64,000 nt of DNA, taken from NCBI RefSeq assembly GCF_016616425.1, contig NZ_CP067101.1:5084001-5148000 (forward strand). Direction: 5' to 3'. The translations under genes were made by a program, and so were the position numbers. The notes under the pieces are model-generated. The model saw nothing but the letters and a program-made list of their open reading frames with translations. It did not search any database and was not told the DNA's origin. This document shows, one piece after another, positions 42,593 through 52,092 of this stretch. Within the stretch, counting starts at the first letter, position 1; every line of letters starts with the position of its first letter. Source of the stretch: Bradyrhizobium diazoefficiens. Its GTDB lineage: Bacteria > Pseudomonadota > Alphaproteobacteria > Rhizobiales > Xanthobacteraceae.

Positions 42593-45376
42593 ATGAACGC
42601 GCCTGCGATTGACCGAAGCACGTTTCTTTCAACTCTGCCGGCCACATCGGCCGACCGAACCGCGGCGTTGTGGATCGTTGGCGTCTCCTCGTTCCTGTTC
42701 GCACTGGCCGTTCCGTTCGCAGGTATTCCGCTGCCGCCGGCGCCGGCCTTCGTCGCGAGCTATCAATCAGCTCTGGCCGTGAGCGACATCATCACGGCAG
42801 TACTGCTGCTGTCGCAGTTTTCCGTTTTGCGGACTCGCGCGCTGCTGTCGCTGTCGATCGGCTATCTGTTCACCGCCGCGGCAGCGCTGGTCCATGCCCT
42901 CACCTTCCCCGGCCTGTTCGCGCCGACCGGACTGTTTGGCGCCGGCACCCAGACCACGGTCTGGCTCTACATGATCTGGCACGGCATCTTCCCGCTGTTC
43001 GTGCTGGGCTATGCCTGGCTGAAGGAAAAGGACGGCGGCGACAGTATCCGGGGCGCGACAAGCAACGCGATCTACGCCGTCGTGCTCGGCGTCGTCGCGA
43101 CCATGGGTGCCTTCGCCTGGATCGTCACCGCCCAGCACGATCTGTTGCCGGTCCTGCTCCGCGACGGCCGTTACACGCCGACCATGATCGGGGTCGTGTC
43201 GTTCGTGTGGTCACTGAGCTTCGCCGCGCTCGTTTCGCTGTGGTTCCGGCGCCCGCATTCGGTGATCGACATCTGGCTCATGGTGGTCATGTGCGCATGG
43301 CTATTCGACATCGCGCTGTCTGCGATCGTCAACGTCGCGCGCTTCGACCTCGGCTTCTATGCTGGCCGTCTCTATGGCCTCTGCGCCGCGAGCTTCGTGC
43401 TCGCGGTATTGTTGATTGAGAATGTCCGCCTGCAGGCGAACACGGTCGGCCTCGTCGGCCGGCTGCGCGAGCAGTCCGCCTCGGAGCGCGACTTCTACGC
43501 CAAGCGTCTGGCGCTCTACGGCGCCGTCGTGGAATCCTCCAACGATGCCATCATCACCCAAACGCTCAACGGCGTCATCACCGGCTGGAACCGCGCCGCC
43601 GAGCACCTGTTCGGCTATTCCGCTGCCGAGGCTATCGGCAAGTCGATCGAAATCATCGTACCAAATGATCGCAAGCCGGAAGTCAGGAGCATTCTCAACC
43701 GCATCAGCAGCAATGAGTCGATCGCCCAGCACGAGACGGTCCGTATCAAGAAGGATGGCCGCGAGATCCATGTCGTGCTCAACGTTTCGCCGCTGAGGAC
43801 GGGGAGCGGGCAAATCATCGGGGCCTCCAAGATCGCCCATGACATCACCGAGGAGAAGCAGGCACGGGAGAAGCTTCGCCGCGAGATCGAGGAGCGCCAG
43901 CGCATCTTCGAGACCTCGCAGGACCTGATCCTGGTCACCGACGGTTACGGCAATTTCATCCAGGTCAGCCCGAGCGTGAAAGACATCCTCGGCTTCAGCC
44001 CGGAAGACCTCATCGGGCACAGCGCCACCGAGTTCATCCACCCTGACGACCTCGAGAGGACGCGGGACGAGATGCGCGCGGCGCGGCGCGGTGCGGTCAA
44101 GCGCAGCTTCGAGGCGCGCTATTATCACTATGACGGTCACGAGGTTACGCTGAACTGGATGGGCACGTGGTCCGAGCCCGTGAAGCGCCACTTCTTCATC
44201 GGCCGGGATCTCACGGAGAAGCAGGCCGCCGAAGCCCAGTTCCGGCAGGTCCAGAAGATGGATTCCATCGGCCAGTTGACCGGTGGCGTCGCTCACGACT
44301 TCAACAACGTGCTGACCGTCATCACCGGCACGATCGGCATCCTGGCCGACGCGGTGGCCGACCGTCCCGAGCTCGCCGCCATCACCAAGCTGATCGACGA
44401 TGCCGCCGAGCGCGGCGCGCAGCTGACCAAGCATCTACTTGCCTTCGCCCGCAAGCAGCCGCTCCAGCCCCGCGAGATCGACGTCAATGCGCTGGTGCTC
44501 GAAGCCGCAAAGCTGCTGCATCCCACCCTGGGCGAGCAGATCACCATCATGCCGCAGCTCACCGAGGAGGCCTGGCCGGCGTTAGTCGACCCCGGCCAGC
44601 TTTCCACGGCGATCCTCAATCTCGCGCTGAACGCGCGTGACGCCATGCCCGAGGGCGGCACCCTGGTGCTGGAGACCCGCAACATATTCCTCGACGACGG
44701 CTATGCCAGCATGAACCCGGACGTCACGGCCGGCAATTACGTGATGATCGCCGTCAGCGACACCGGCTCCGGAATCCCGCCGGAGCTGATCGACCGCGTG
44801 TTCGACCCCTTCTTCACCACCAAGGAGGTCGGCAAGGGCACCGGCCTCGGGCTCAGCATGGTGTTCGGCTTCGTCAAGCAGTCCGGCGGCCACATCAAGA
44901 TCTACAGCGAGGAAGGCCACGGCACGAGCGTGAAGATCTACCTGCCGCGCTCGAGCGGCGTGCAGGAGACCGCGTTCGAGGCGCTGCAGAACGCGCCCGT
45001 CACCGGCGGCGACGAGAAGATCCTGATCGTCGAGGACGATGCGCTGGTGCGGCAATACGTGGTGACCCAGATCAAGAGCCTCGGCTATGCTGCGCTTGAA
45101 GCCGCCAACGCGGCCGAAGCCCTCGCCATCATCGACGCCGACAAGAGCATCGACCTGCTCTTCACCGACGTCATCATGCCGGGCGCGATGAACGGCCGCC
45201 AGCTCGCCGACGAGGCCACTCGTCGCCGTCCCGACCTGAAGACGCTGTTCACCTCGGGCTACACCGAAAATGCCATCGTTCATCACGGCCGGCTGGATTC
45301 CGGCGTGCTGCTGCTGGCAAAGCCCTATCGCAAGTCCGAACTCGCCAAGATGCTCAGGACGGCACTGGCGAGTTGA
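42593..45376 (+). CDS. Hybrid sensor histidine kinase with membrane sensor, two PAS domains and receiver
   Basis: A 927-residue protein. About nine TM segments form a MASE4-like sensor (~20-285). Two PAS domains follow (~310-430, AVVESSNDAIITQTLNGVITGWNRAAEHLFGY; ~440-555). The dimerisation/phosphoacceptor region has H568 in GGVAHDFNNVLT. The ATPase domain (~670-790) has NLALNARDAM and GTGLGLSMV. A C-terminal receiver has phosphoacceptor D859 (LLFTDVIMPG). The start at 42593 is weakly supported. It diverges from the lone receiver gene, its probable partner. Confidence 0.92.
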   Translation: MNAPAIDRSTFLSTLPATSADRTAALWIVGVSSFLFALAVPFAGIPLPPAPAFVASYQSALAVSDIITAVLLLSQFSVLRTRALLSLSIGYLFTAAAALVHALTFPGLFAPTGLFGAGTQTTVWLYMIWHGIFPLFVLGYAWLKEKDGGDSIRGATSNAIYAVVLGVVATMGAFAWIVTAQHDLLPVLLRDGRYTPTMIGVVSFVWSLSFAALVSLWFRRPHSVIDIWLMVVMCAWLFDIALSAIVNVARFDLGFYAGRLYGLCAASFVLAVLLIENVRLQANTVGLVGRLREQSASERDFYAKRLALYGAVVESSNDAIITQTLNGVITGWNRAAEHLFGYSAAEAIGKSIEIIVPNDRKPEVRSILNRISSNESIAQHETVRIKKDGREIHVVLNVSPLRTGSGQIIGASKIAHDITEEKQAREKLRREIEERQRIFETSQDLILVTDGYGNFIQVSPSVKDILGFSPEDLIGHSATEFIHPDDLERTRDEMRAARRGAVKRSFEARYYHYDGHEVTLNWMGTWSEPVKRHFFIGRDLTEKQAAEAQFRQVQKMDSIGQLTGGVAHDFNNVLTVITGTIGILADAVADRPELAAITKLIDDAAERGAQLTKHLLAFARKQPLQPREIDVNALVLEAAKLLHPTLGEQITIMPQLTEEAWPALVDPGQLSTAILNLALNARDAMPEGGTLVLETRNIFLDDGYASMNPDVTAGNYVMIAVSDTGSGIPPELIDRVFDPFFTTKEVGKGTGLGLSMVFGFVKQSGGHIKIYSEEGHGTSVKIYLPRSSGVQETAFEALQNAPVTGGDEKILIVEDDALVRQYVVTQIKSLGYAALEAANAAEALAIIDADKSIDLLFTDVIMPGAMNGRQLADEATRRRPDLKTLFTSGYTENAIVHHGRLDSGVLLLAKPYRKSELAKMLRTALAS

Positions 45377-45434
45377 GCTTACGGCATCCCTGCGCTATCG
45401 CTGAAGCGGACTGCCTTCAGCCGACGGAGCCGTT

Positions 45435-46430
45435 TTGAAGAACCTCCTCACCGATATCGCCGGCGTCCGCGTCGGCCATGCCGAGGATGCCAAAATCGCC
45501 TCCGGCACGACCGCGATCATCTTCGATTCCCCAGCCGTCGCAGCCATTGATGTTCGCGGCGGCGGCCCAGGCACGCGCGAGGATGCGCTGCTTGATCTTG
45601 CCAACACGGTCGAGCGCGTCGACGCGATCGCCCTATCGGGCGGCTCCGCCTTTGGCCTCGAAACCGGCGGCGGCGTGCAGGCATGGCTCGCCGAGCAGGG
45701 GCGCGGCTACCAGGTTCGCGAAGCGCTGATCCCGATCGTGCCGGGCGCGATCCTGTTCGACCTCCTCAACGGCGGCGACAAGGCCTGGGGACGCTTCTCG
45801 CCCTATCGCGACCTCGGCTACGCCGCGGCGGCCGCCGCCGGCACAGACTTTGCGCTCGGCAGCGTCGGCGCCGGCCTTGGTGCCACCACCGCAACGTTCA
45901 AGGGCGGACTCGGCTCAGCCTCGGCCGTGACACCTGATGGCGTGAAGGTCGCGGCGATCGTCGCTGTCAACGCGGTGGGCAGTGTCACCGTCGGCGACGG
46001 GCCGTGGTTCTGGGCGGCACCATTCGAGCTGGGCGGCGAATTCGGCGCACGGGGCCTGCCTGACAAGTTCATCGACGACATGCTCCGCATGCGTATCAAG
46101 GGCGGTCCCGCGGCGAGCGCGCGCGAAAACACCACGATCGGCGCCGTCGTCACCGACGCAGTGCTGACCAAATCCCAGGCCAAGCGGCTGGCGATGATCG
46201 CGCATACCGGCTTCGCCCGCGCCATCTATCCGGTGCACGCACCACTCGACGGCGACGTGCTGTTTGCGGCTGCGACCTGCGAGAAGCCGATCGAGCCGCT
46301 GGTCGGCCTCACCGAGCTCGGCATGGTCGCCGCCAACGTGGTCGCGCGCGCGATCGCAAGGGGCGTGTATAACGCGACCGCGCTGCCGTTCCCCGGCGCG
46401 CTGCCGGCATGGAAGGACAGGTTCGGTTAG
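45435..46430 (+). CDS. P1 family peptidase (DmpA/BapA-like aminopeptidase)
   Basis: A 331-residue N-terminal-nucleophile-type peptidase (ITDI-type start LLTDIAGVRVGHAEDAKIASGTT; VRGGGPGTREDALLDL; ALSGGSAFGLETGGGV). The expected self-cleavage point is N232-T233 in ARENTTIGAVVTDA, with Thr as nucleophile where DmpA has Ser. Such enzymes release N-terminal D- or beta-amino acids. The only suitable start is TTG at 45435 with CGGAG just upstream. Confidence 0.88.
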   Translation: MKNLLTDIAGVRVGHAEDAKIASGTTAIIFDSPAVAAIDVRGGGPGTREDALLDLANTVERVDAIALSGGSAFGLETGGGVQAWLAEQGRGYQVREALIPIVPGAILFDLLNGGDKAWGRFSPYRDLGYAAAAAAGTDFALGSVGAGLGATTATFKGGLGSASAVTPDGVKVAAIVAVNAVGSVTVGDGPWFWAAPFELGGEFGARGLPDKFIDDMLRMRIKGGPAASARENTTIGAVVTDAVLTKSQAKRLAMIAHTGFARAIYPVHAPLDGDVLFAAATCEKPIEPLVGLTELGMVAANVVARAIARGVYNATALPFPGALPAWKDRFG

Positions 46431-46479
46431 AAACGAAACGGCGGATACGGCGTTATCCGGCGGCCCAAGGTGTACCGCC

Positions 46480-46692
46480 ATGCCGTCTTCCGTGATCCGC
46501 TTCTTCCGTTACGCACCCGACACTCGCGAGCTGAAGGTGACTTTCGTCAGCGGCCGCCTCTATGTCTACGAGAACGTTCCGCCCGAGGTCGCCGCCGCGT
46601 TCAGGGAAGCGCGGTCAAAGGGGACGTTCTTCAACCGCGAAATCCGTGACCGATATGTCTATCGTGACATTACGCACGCGTATGCCGGCTGA
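46480..46692 (+). CDS. KTSC domain small protein
   Basis: A 70-residue protein (SSVIRFFRYAPDTRELKVTFVSGRLYVYENVPPEVAAAFREARSKGTFFNREIRDRY), matching the KTSC domain found alone or after Lys-tRNA synthetase in other bacteria. Short single-domain version. The function is unknown. It follows the P1 peptidase by 49 bases and is convergent with the EF-hand gene. Confidence 0.82.
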   Translation: MPSSVIRFFRYAPDTRELKVTFVSGRLYVYENVPPEVAAAFREARSKGTFFNREIRDRYVYRDITHAYAG

Positions 46693-46705
46693 TCCCGGAT
46701 GCCGC

Positions 46706-47506
46706 TCACACGCTCATCGACATTGATGAGGACGCGGTCGCGGAGGCGGCCTGGGTCTGGCGCTGCATCATCTGGCCGAACCAGTCATAGGGCGAATTGC
46801 CGCCGCCGTTCGCATTTGAGGAGCTGGACGCGCCTGGCACCGTCGTCGACATCTTGAAGCCGTCGCCATAGGTGACGGTGGTGGTGGTCGAGCCGTCGGC
46901 GCTGGTCGTCGTGGTTGAGGTCGATCCGCCACTCGAGGAATTCGAGCCGCTGCCAGAGGCATCGCCCGTGCCGCCTGCGCCGTGGGCATGGTGGCCGTGG
47001 TGGCCGCTCTTCAGCGCCTTCGACATTTCGTCCAGGCTCACGGTGCCGTCCGAATTCGAATCCAGCTTCGAGAACACGTCGTCGGCCTGCGCAAGGTTGG
47101 TGCCGCCGGCGCCCAGCGCGTCCTCGAATTCGGACTTGGTGATGCTGCCGTCGCCATCCGCATCGATCTGCGAGAACAGATCCTTGAGCGCTGCATCCCG
47201 GCCCGTTGGCGTCGAGGCGGTCGAGCTCGATGAGCCTGAGGCCGTCGTGCTGCCGGTGCCGTCCGACGCCTGGCTCTGCGCAGCGATCAGCGCACTCATC
47301 GTTTCCGGCGAGATCTGAGCGCAATTGCCCGAGTTGACCGACGAACTCGCACCGCTGGTCGTGCTGTTGCTGCGGCTGTCGATCGCGAACGGGTTGGCCG
47401 CGCCCTGCGCAGCCCCCATCTTGTGCGTCGACGCGGACGATTTCGAGCTTGTCAGCGACTGGATCGCGTCGAGCGCGCTCGAGACGGCACCAAGGGCAAA
47501 CAACAT
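46706..47506 (-). CDS. EF-hand calcium-binding protein, Ser/Thr/Gly-rich
   Basis: A 266-residue protein with two EF-hand loops, [12 protein letters not shown] (~112-123) and [12 protein letters not shown] (~146-157), both with canonical Ca ligands. The rest is low-complexity Ser/Thr/Gly/Ala, with a His-rich spacer ([13 protein letters not shown]) and a [12 protein letters not shown] strand-like segment. There is no clear signal peptide, only a short hydrophobic N-terminus ([11 protein letters not shown]). Start at 47506 with GGAG upstream. Role unknown; possibly surface or export-related. Confidence 0.78.
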   Translation of the reverse strand: MLFALGAVSSALDAIQSLTSSKSSASTHKMGAAQGAANPFAIDSRSNSTTSGASSSVNSGNCAQISPETMSALIAAQSQASDGTGSTTASGSSSSTASTPTGRDAALKDLFSQIDADGDGSITKSEFEDALGAGGTNLAQADDVFSKLDSNSDGTVSLDEMSKALKSGHHGHHAHGAGGTGDASGSGSNSSSGGSTSTTTTSADGSTTTTVTYGDGFKMSTTVPGASSSSNANGGGNSPYDWFGQMMQRQTQAASATASSSMSMSV

Positions 47507-47758
47507 TGCACAACTCCAACCGGTGCGGCACGCCGCGGCCAATGTTCTGCAGGTGATGTCAGCAAGCGTCGTGCCAGCGCAAAAAGTTCAATGAAATCCG
47601 CCGCCGCCGCGCCTTGGACGGCCCGGGAACACCGGCAATTCGTGCCGGTTGCGGCAGAAATTTCCGCCCACAGGAAGCGCGCCTCCCCTGCATTGCCCGG
47701 CATGGAGGCCCATGTTAGGCGAGGCCCATCTTTCACGGCTGCCACGGGAAACCGCGCC

Positions 47759-48460
47759 ATGACCCAAGCCTTCGCCCCCCGCCCCCTGACAATCGCGCCC
47801 TCGATCCTGGCCTCGGATTTCTCCAGGCTCGGCGAGGAGGTGCGCAACGTCGACGCCGCCGGCGCCGACTGGATCCATCTCGACGTGATGGACGGTCACT
47901 TCGTTCCCAACATTTCCTACGGCCCCGACGTCATCAAGGCGATGCGCCCGCACACAAAGAAGGTGTTCGACGCACATCTGATGATCTCACCTTGTGACCC
48001 CTATCTCGAGGCCTTTGCGAAAGCCGGCTGCGACCACATCACCGTGCATGCGGAGGCCGGTCCCCATTTGCACCGCTCGCTTCAGGCGATCCGCGCGCTC
48101 GGCAAGAAGGCTGGTGTCTCGCTCAACCCGGGCACGCCAATCAGCACGCTCGAATACGTCCTCGACCTCGTCGATCTCGTGCTGGTGATGTCGGTCAACC
48201 CCGGCTTCGGCGGCCAGGCTTTCATCCCCTCCGCGATCGACAAGATCCGCGACATCCGCGCGATGACGGCGGGACGCCCGATCGACATCGAGGTTGACGG
48301 CGGCGTCGGCCCCGATGTTGCGGGCGCGCTCGCCGCGGCCGGCGCCAACGCCTTCGTGGCCGGCACATCCGTGTTCAGGGGCGGCACGCAGGAAGCCTAC
48401 AAGACCAACATCGCCGCGATCCGCAACGCTGCGCTGGGAGCCCGCGGCGAGGCAATTTGA
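47759..48460 (+). CDS. rpe: Ribulose-phosphate 3-epimerase
   Basis: A 233-residue TIM-barrel enzyme interconverting ribulose 5-phosphate and xylulose 5-phosphate. Conserved motifs: [61 protein letters not shown] and [12 protein letters not shown]. Metal-binding His and Asp residues are all present. The start at 47759 is the ATG beside the conserved N-terminus; the longer frame is rejected. Confidence 0.96.
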   Translation: MTQAFAPRPLTIAPSILASDFSRLGEEVRNVDAAGADWIHLDVMDGHFVPNISYGPDVIKAMRPHTKKVFDAHLMISPCDPYLEAFAKAGCDHITVHAEAGPHLHRSLQAIRALGKKAGVSLNPGTPISTLEYVLDLVDLVLVMSVNPGFGGQAFIPSAIDKIRDIRAMTAGRPIDIEVDGGVGPDVAGALAAAGANAFVAGTSVFRGGTQEAYKTNIAAIRNAALGARGEAI

Positions 48461-48615
48461 GCTGGATCAAGCGGCGCAAGGGGACGGCAGGAAATTTTGC
48501 GGGTGCTGCAACGCGCAACGCCCAAATTGCAGCCCTGATCCGTACTCATCCGGACTTCACTGATTCGCGCAAATCACCGCAAGTGACTCCTGCCTGCTTT
48601 TGACGGGAGCACATC

Positions 48616-48759
48616 ATGACGACGACCCTGGTTTGGACTGGCGTAGCGTTGTGGTTCGGATTGAACGCCGCGATTTCGGCTCGCAGCCTCTACGTGGCGC
48701 GATCCGTGAAGGCCGCTACTGCTGGCCGCATCGTCCACCTTCATCGTCGCCGGAGCTGA
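48616..48759 (+). CDS. Short hydrophobic membrane protein
   Basis: A 47-residue ORF (MTTTLVWTGVALWFGLNAAISARSLYVARSV then a basic tail RIVHLHRRRS). One TM helix at ~4-24. The ATG has a good GGGAG ribosome-binding site, eight bases before it. The product is too short for domain recognition. Codon use agrees with the neighbours. Confidence 0.5.
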   Translation: MTTTLVWTGVALWFGLNAAISARSLYVARSVKAATAGRIVHLHRRRS

Positions 48760-48764
48760 GCGCC

Positions 48765-48944
48765 ATGCAGATCGCACTCGTGAAGCGGCAGCCGAAGCGC
48801 AGGTGCCGGATCCCGCGCCGGCCGCATCCAAATCTCGATTACTTCTTCGGCCGCCTCGAGCGCGCCGACGGCACGCTGGACGACGACGTCGCGCCCGACA
48901 CGACCGACCTCGACCATTCGTTCTCCACGCAGCGCCCACACTGA
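48765..48944 (+). CDS. Small basic protein, hypothetical
   Basis: A 59-residue ORF beginning five bases after the short membrane protein (MQIALVKRQPKRRCRIPRRPHPNLDYFFGRLERADGTLDDDV). The basic N-terminal half is followed by an acidic C-terminal half. No family is recognised. Support is only the tight spacing, ATG and codon pattern. Confidence 0.4.
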   Translation: MQIALVKRQPKRRCRIPRRPHPNLDYFFGRLERADGTLDDDVAPDTTDLDHSFSTQRPH

Positions 48945-48966
48945 GACCCCCTTTTCCGGACCGCCC

Positions 48967-49158
48967 ATGAAACCGCATTGCCCGACCTGCCTGAAGGAAA
49001 TGACCAGGGCATCCGCGTCGCGTAACCTGTTCAATTGCGAGCCCTGCCGCGAGATCATCCAGTATTTTGGCGGCAGCGCGGATCACGGCGAGCCTGGCCC
49101 GCAATTTTCCTGGCCGATCCGGCGCAGGCGCGTCGCCCACACCGGCCACGCGGCCTGA
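48967..49158 (+). CDS. Small zinc-ribbon-like protein, hypothetical
   Basis: A 63-residue ORF with CPTCLKEM and FNCEPCREI, a C-x2-C...C-x2-C pattern spaced ~21 residues, consistent with a zinc knuckle. The N-terminal MKPHCPTCLKEMTR is reminiscent of small rhizobial zinc-ribbon proteins. No ribosome-binding site is clear. Confidence 0.45.
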   Translation: MKPHCPTCLKEMTRASASRNLFNCEPCREIIQYFGGSADHGEPGPQFSWPIRRRRVAHTGHAA

Positions 49159-49182
49159 TCCAACCGCAAGACGCCCGTCGGC

Positions 49183-50622
49183 CTATCCTGCCGCTTCGCC
49201 CGCATCAGTCTCGCCGACATCCCCAGCTATCCGCGGCGGCCGCACCACCGTGACGGTGCAGGCCGCTTCCGCCGCCACTTTGGCCGAGACGCTGCCGAGC
49301 AGCGTGCGGCGGAACGAGCCCTGCCGCGCGCCGATGATGACGTGGTCGACCTGGTTGGCTTCGGCGAATTCCAGGATCGCGGCGGCAGGATCGACCGCCT
49401 CCAGCACGTGAGCCGACAGCCGGCTCTCATCCAACTTGAGCGGCATCGCCCAATGCCTGAGCGCGACCAGGCGGTCGATATGCTTGTTGGATCCCTGCTC
49501 GTCCAGCGTCCGGTCGATCGCGATCCGGTTCAGCTTGAGCACGTTGACGCAGGCAAGCCGTGCCGACGGCAAGGTGGCGAGGATGCGCTCGGTGGTCACC
49601 CGTAGCGCCTCGTTCAGCTCCGGTGTGCCTTCCACCGTGTCGAGCGCGACGGCGAGGATCGGGCTGGATGCGATTTGGGCGGCGACATCCGATTTCGCGC
49701 GCGGCGCCATAACGCCCTGGTTGAAGCGGCGCCGCCAGACGACGCCGAAGGAATCGCGCTTGATCCGCTCCGCGCGTGTGGTGAGCTTGACCTGGTCCGG
49801 ATGGGCGAGATCGAAGGCGAGCTGCGACGCCGTCGGATAGCGCCGCACCGGCTCGATCTCGAGACACCGCAACACCACCTCCTGAAGCCAGGGCGGATAG
49901 TCGGCACGCAGCGTGCGCGGCGGATACGGATCGCGCCACAGCCGGCGCCGCATCGCGCGCAGGGTCTCGCCCTCGCCGAACGGCCGCTCGCCTGTGGTGA
50001 AGAAATAGAGCAGCACGCCGAGCGAAAACAGATCGCTGCGTTGATCATCGCGCACCCCCGACAGCCGCTCGGGTGCCATGTAGGGCGCAGTGCCGTAAGG
50101 CAGGCGGAACTCCTCCTGCAAGAGATCCGGCAGGTGGTTGTGATGCGACAGGCCGTAGTCGATCAGCACCGCCTCGCCGCTGTCGCGGAACATGATGCTG
50201 CTCGGCTTGATGTCGTGATGGATCACGTTCTGCCGGTGGAGATCAGCAAGCGCGGTTGCGATCCTGGCGACGAGCTGCCGCGCCTCGTCATAAGGCAGCG
50301 GCAGGTCAGGCAGCCGCTTGTAGAGCGTGATGCCGCCGATGCGCTCGATCACGACATAGGCCTGGTGCGCGAAATCGCCGGTGCCGAAACAGGTCGGGAC
50401 GTGCGGACCCGCGAGCCGCGGCAGGATCATCATCTCCATCTCGAAGGAGACGATTGCGGCGGGGTCCTCGCCCTCCGACACCCGCGGGATCTTCATCAGC
50501 AACGGCACGTCGATGCCGGGATGGGTGACCGTCCACAGCGTCGCCATGCCGCCGGCATGAACGCATTCACCGATGGTGTAACCGTCGATCTTCGCGCCGG
50601 ATTTGACCAGGGGTTTCGGCAT
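49183..50622 (-). CDS. Ser/Thr protein kinase fused to a universal stress protein domain
   Basis: A 479-residue fusion. The kinase domain (~10-275) has an ATP-site Lys K44, catalytic Asp D137 in HHDIKPSS and a DYG motif (155-157) in place of DFG, plus APE at 183-185. The catalytic Asn of HRDLKxxN is replaced by Ser142. The C-terminal ~150 residues are a UspA-like domain (AVALDTVEG; HVIIGARQGSFRRTLLGSVSAKVAAEAACTVTVVRPP). The gene begins six bases after the metallophosphoesterase gene, so kinase and phosphatase are coupled. Confidence 0.88.
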   Translation of the reverse strand: MPKPLVKSGAKIDGYTIGECVHAGGMATLWTVTHPGIDVPLLMKIPRVSEGEDPAAIVSFEMEMMILPRLAGPHVPTCFGTGDFAHQAYVVIERIGGITLYKRLPDLPLPYDEARQLVARIATALADLHRQNVIHHDIKPSSIMFRDSGEAVLIDYGLSHHNHLPDLLQEEFRLPYGTAPYMAPERLSGVRDDQRSDLFSLGVLLYFFTTGERPFGEGETLRAMRRRLWRDPYPPRTLRADYPPWLQEVVLRCLEIEPVRRYPTASQLAFDLAHPDQVKLTTRAERIKRDSFGVVWRRRFNQGVMAPRAKSDVAAQIASSPILAVALDTVEGTPELNEALRVTTERILATLPSARLACVNVLKLNRIAIDRTLDEQGSNKHIDRLVALRHWAMPLKLDESRLSAHVLEAVDPAAAILEFAEANQVDHVIIGARQGSFRRTLLGSVSAKVAAEAACTVTVVRPPRIAGDVGETDAGEAAG

Positions 50623-50628
50623 CGGCCT

Positions 50629-51369
50629 CTAGCGCCCCTGCGACAGCCGGTCGGCGAGCCAGTTCGGCAGGCCGTTGTCGCGGGTCCTGCCCGCCGCCGT
50701 TGCGATGTCGTAAGGCGCGCGGCAATAGGTGATCTGGCAGGACTCGGTGTCGAACAATACGAAGGCTGCCGACGGATCGCCGTCGCGAGGCTGGCCGACC
50801 GAGCCGAGCACGGCGAGCCATTGCCGTCCGCGCAGAAGCTGCACCGGGACGTCGGTCTTCGGCACGAAGCTCGTCATCTTCGCCGTTACCGACATCGAAT
50901 AGAGCGCAGGACGGTGGATATGGCCGCAGAACGTGACATGGGCGGGCGTCGCAATCAGGCTCTTGGCGGCGTCCACCGTCGAGCGGACATAGTGCCAGCG
51001 CTGGGGGTGAGAGGCTTCAGAATGCACGAAGAGACGATCACTGTCCTCTACCAGCATCGGCAATTCGGCCAGGAATCGTCGCTGCCCGGAGTCAAGCCGG
51101 CCGCGGGTCCATTCGATCGCGACTTGCGCCTCGGCGTTCATGGTCTCTGCCGAGGAATTGACCGCCTGGTCGTGATTGCCGCGCACGGCGATAGCGCCCT
51201 GGGCAACGAGCTTCATCGCGGTATCCACCACCCATTCCGGATCGGCGCCATAACCGACCAAATCGCCGAGCAGGACGAACCGCTCCGCGCCCTTCGCACG
51301 GGCCAGCTTCAGGCAGGCCTCGAAGGCCTGCCGGTTGCCGTGGATATCCGAGAAGACAGCGAGAAGCAC
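50629..51369 (-). CDS. Calcineurin-like metallophosphoesterase
   Basis: A 246-residue phosphoesterase with all family motifs: FSDIHGN (D-x-H), LLGDLVGYGADPEWV (GDxVGYG), VRGNHDQAV (GNHD) and FCGHIHRPAL (GHxH). This subgroup includes PP1/PP2A-like bacterial phosphatases and YfcE-type phosphodiesterases. Start GTG at 51369. It is six bases before the kinase-USP gene and may reverse that kinase's phosphorylation, which is inference. Confidence 0.9.
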   Translation of the reverse strand: MLLAVFSDIHGNRQAFEACLKLARAKGAERFVLLGDLVGYGADPEWVVDTAMKLVAQGAIAVRGNHDQAVNSSAETMNAEAQVAIEWTRGRLDSGQRRFLAELPMLVEDSDRLFVHSEASHPQRWHYVRSTVDAAKSLIATPAHVTFCGHIHRPALYSMSVTAKMTSFVPKTDVPVQLLRGRQWLAVLGSVGQPRDGDPSAAFVLFDTESCQITYCRAPYDIATAAGRTRDNGLPNWLADRLSQGR

Positions 51370-51486
51370 GCACCCTCCACCCTCAAATTCTTATTGAAGT
51401 CCGATAAGGCCAAATTGAGGGAGGTCAACAAGATGCGCCAGCGCCGCACCGTTGACCAGCGCGCCGCTGTCACGATGGTGAAGAGC

Positions 51487-52092
51487 CTATTGCTCGTCTT
51501 TCGGCGGCATCCGGGGCGGTGGCAGCGGGGTGAACAGCGCACCTTGCGCGCCGGCCGGCGGGGCGATGAACTCGCCGGTCGAGGAATCGCCGCCGCTCGT
51601 CTCCATGATGGTCTTGGGCGTCACATATTCGCGGACCATGTCGATGAGGCTGCCCTCGCCACCGCCGAAATCGGCGGCACGGCCGCCTTGCGGATGTCCC
51701 AGGGCGATCTCGTTCTCCGCGGCATGAGTTTTGTCGGCGAGACTGTCATTGTAGGGCACGCGGAAGGCCCGCGGGATGCCGCTCGGGCGATTGTCCTCAT
51801 CGAGCTGCTCGACCCACAGATAGATCGAGCCGGGATCGCCCTGAAGCGAATGCGGCTCGACGATGCGGGCCTTCAGCAGCTTGAAGGTCGCCGGCAGCCG
51901 GTCGGAACTGGCCCAGCCAAGCAGCCCCCGCATCTCGGTGAAACTGACGACATAGAATGCGCTGGTCACGATCACCGCGACAGCCTTGAATGACCAGTGC
52001 AGCCGCACATAGACCAGCACGACCAGCAGCAGCGCACCGATCACGGCGTAGGCGACCGACAGCGTCAGGATGACCGTCTGCAGGTTACTCAC
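51487..52092 (-). CDS. Two-TM protein of unknown function in MotA-like operon
   Basis: A 201-residue protein with two TM helices near residues 8-28 and 35-52, a compact C-terminal domain (LLGWASSDRLPATFKLLKARIVEPHSLQGDPGSIYLWVEQLDEDNRPSG) and a Pro/Gly-rich tail. It overlaps the upstream gene by eight bases (start 52092). I recognise no family. Its position suggests it joins the MotA/TolQ-like complex. Confidence 0.72.
   Translation of the reverse strand: MSNLQTVILTLSVAYAVIGALLLVVLVYVRLHWSFKAVAVIVTSAFYVVSFTEMRGLLGWASSDRLPATFKLLKARIVEPHSLQGDPGSIYLWVEQLDEDNRPSGIPRAFRVPYNDSLADKTHAAENEIALGHPQGGRAADFGGGEGSLIDMVREYVTPKTIMETSGGDSSTGEFIAPPAGAQGALFTPLPPPRMPPKDEQ

Noticed and set aside
43301..44434. 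A 377-residue minus-strand ORF inside the hybrid kinase gene
   Set aside because: Antisense shadow of the PAS and kinase region; no domain.
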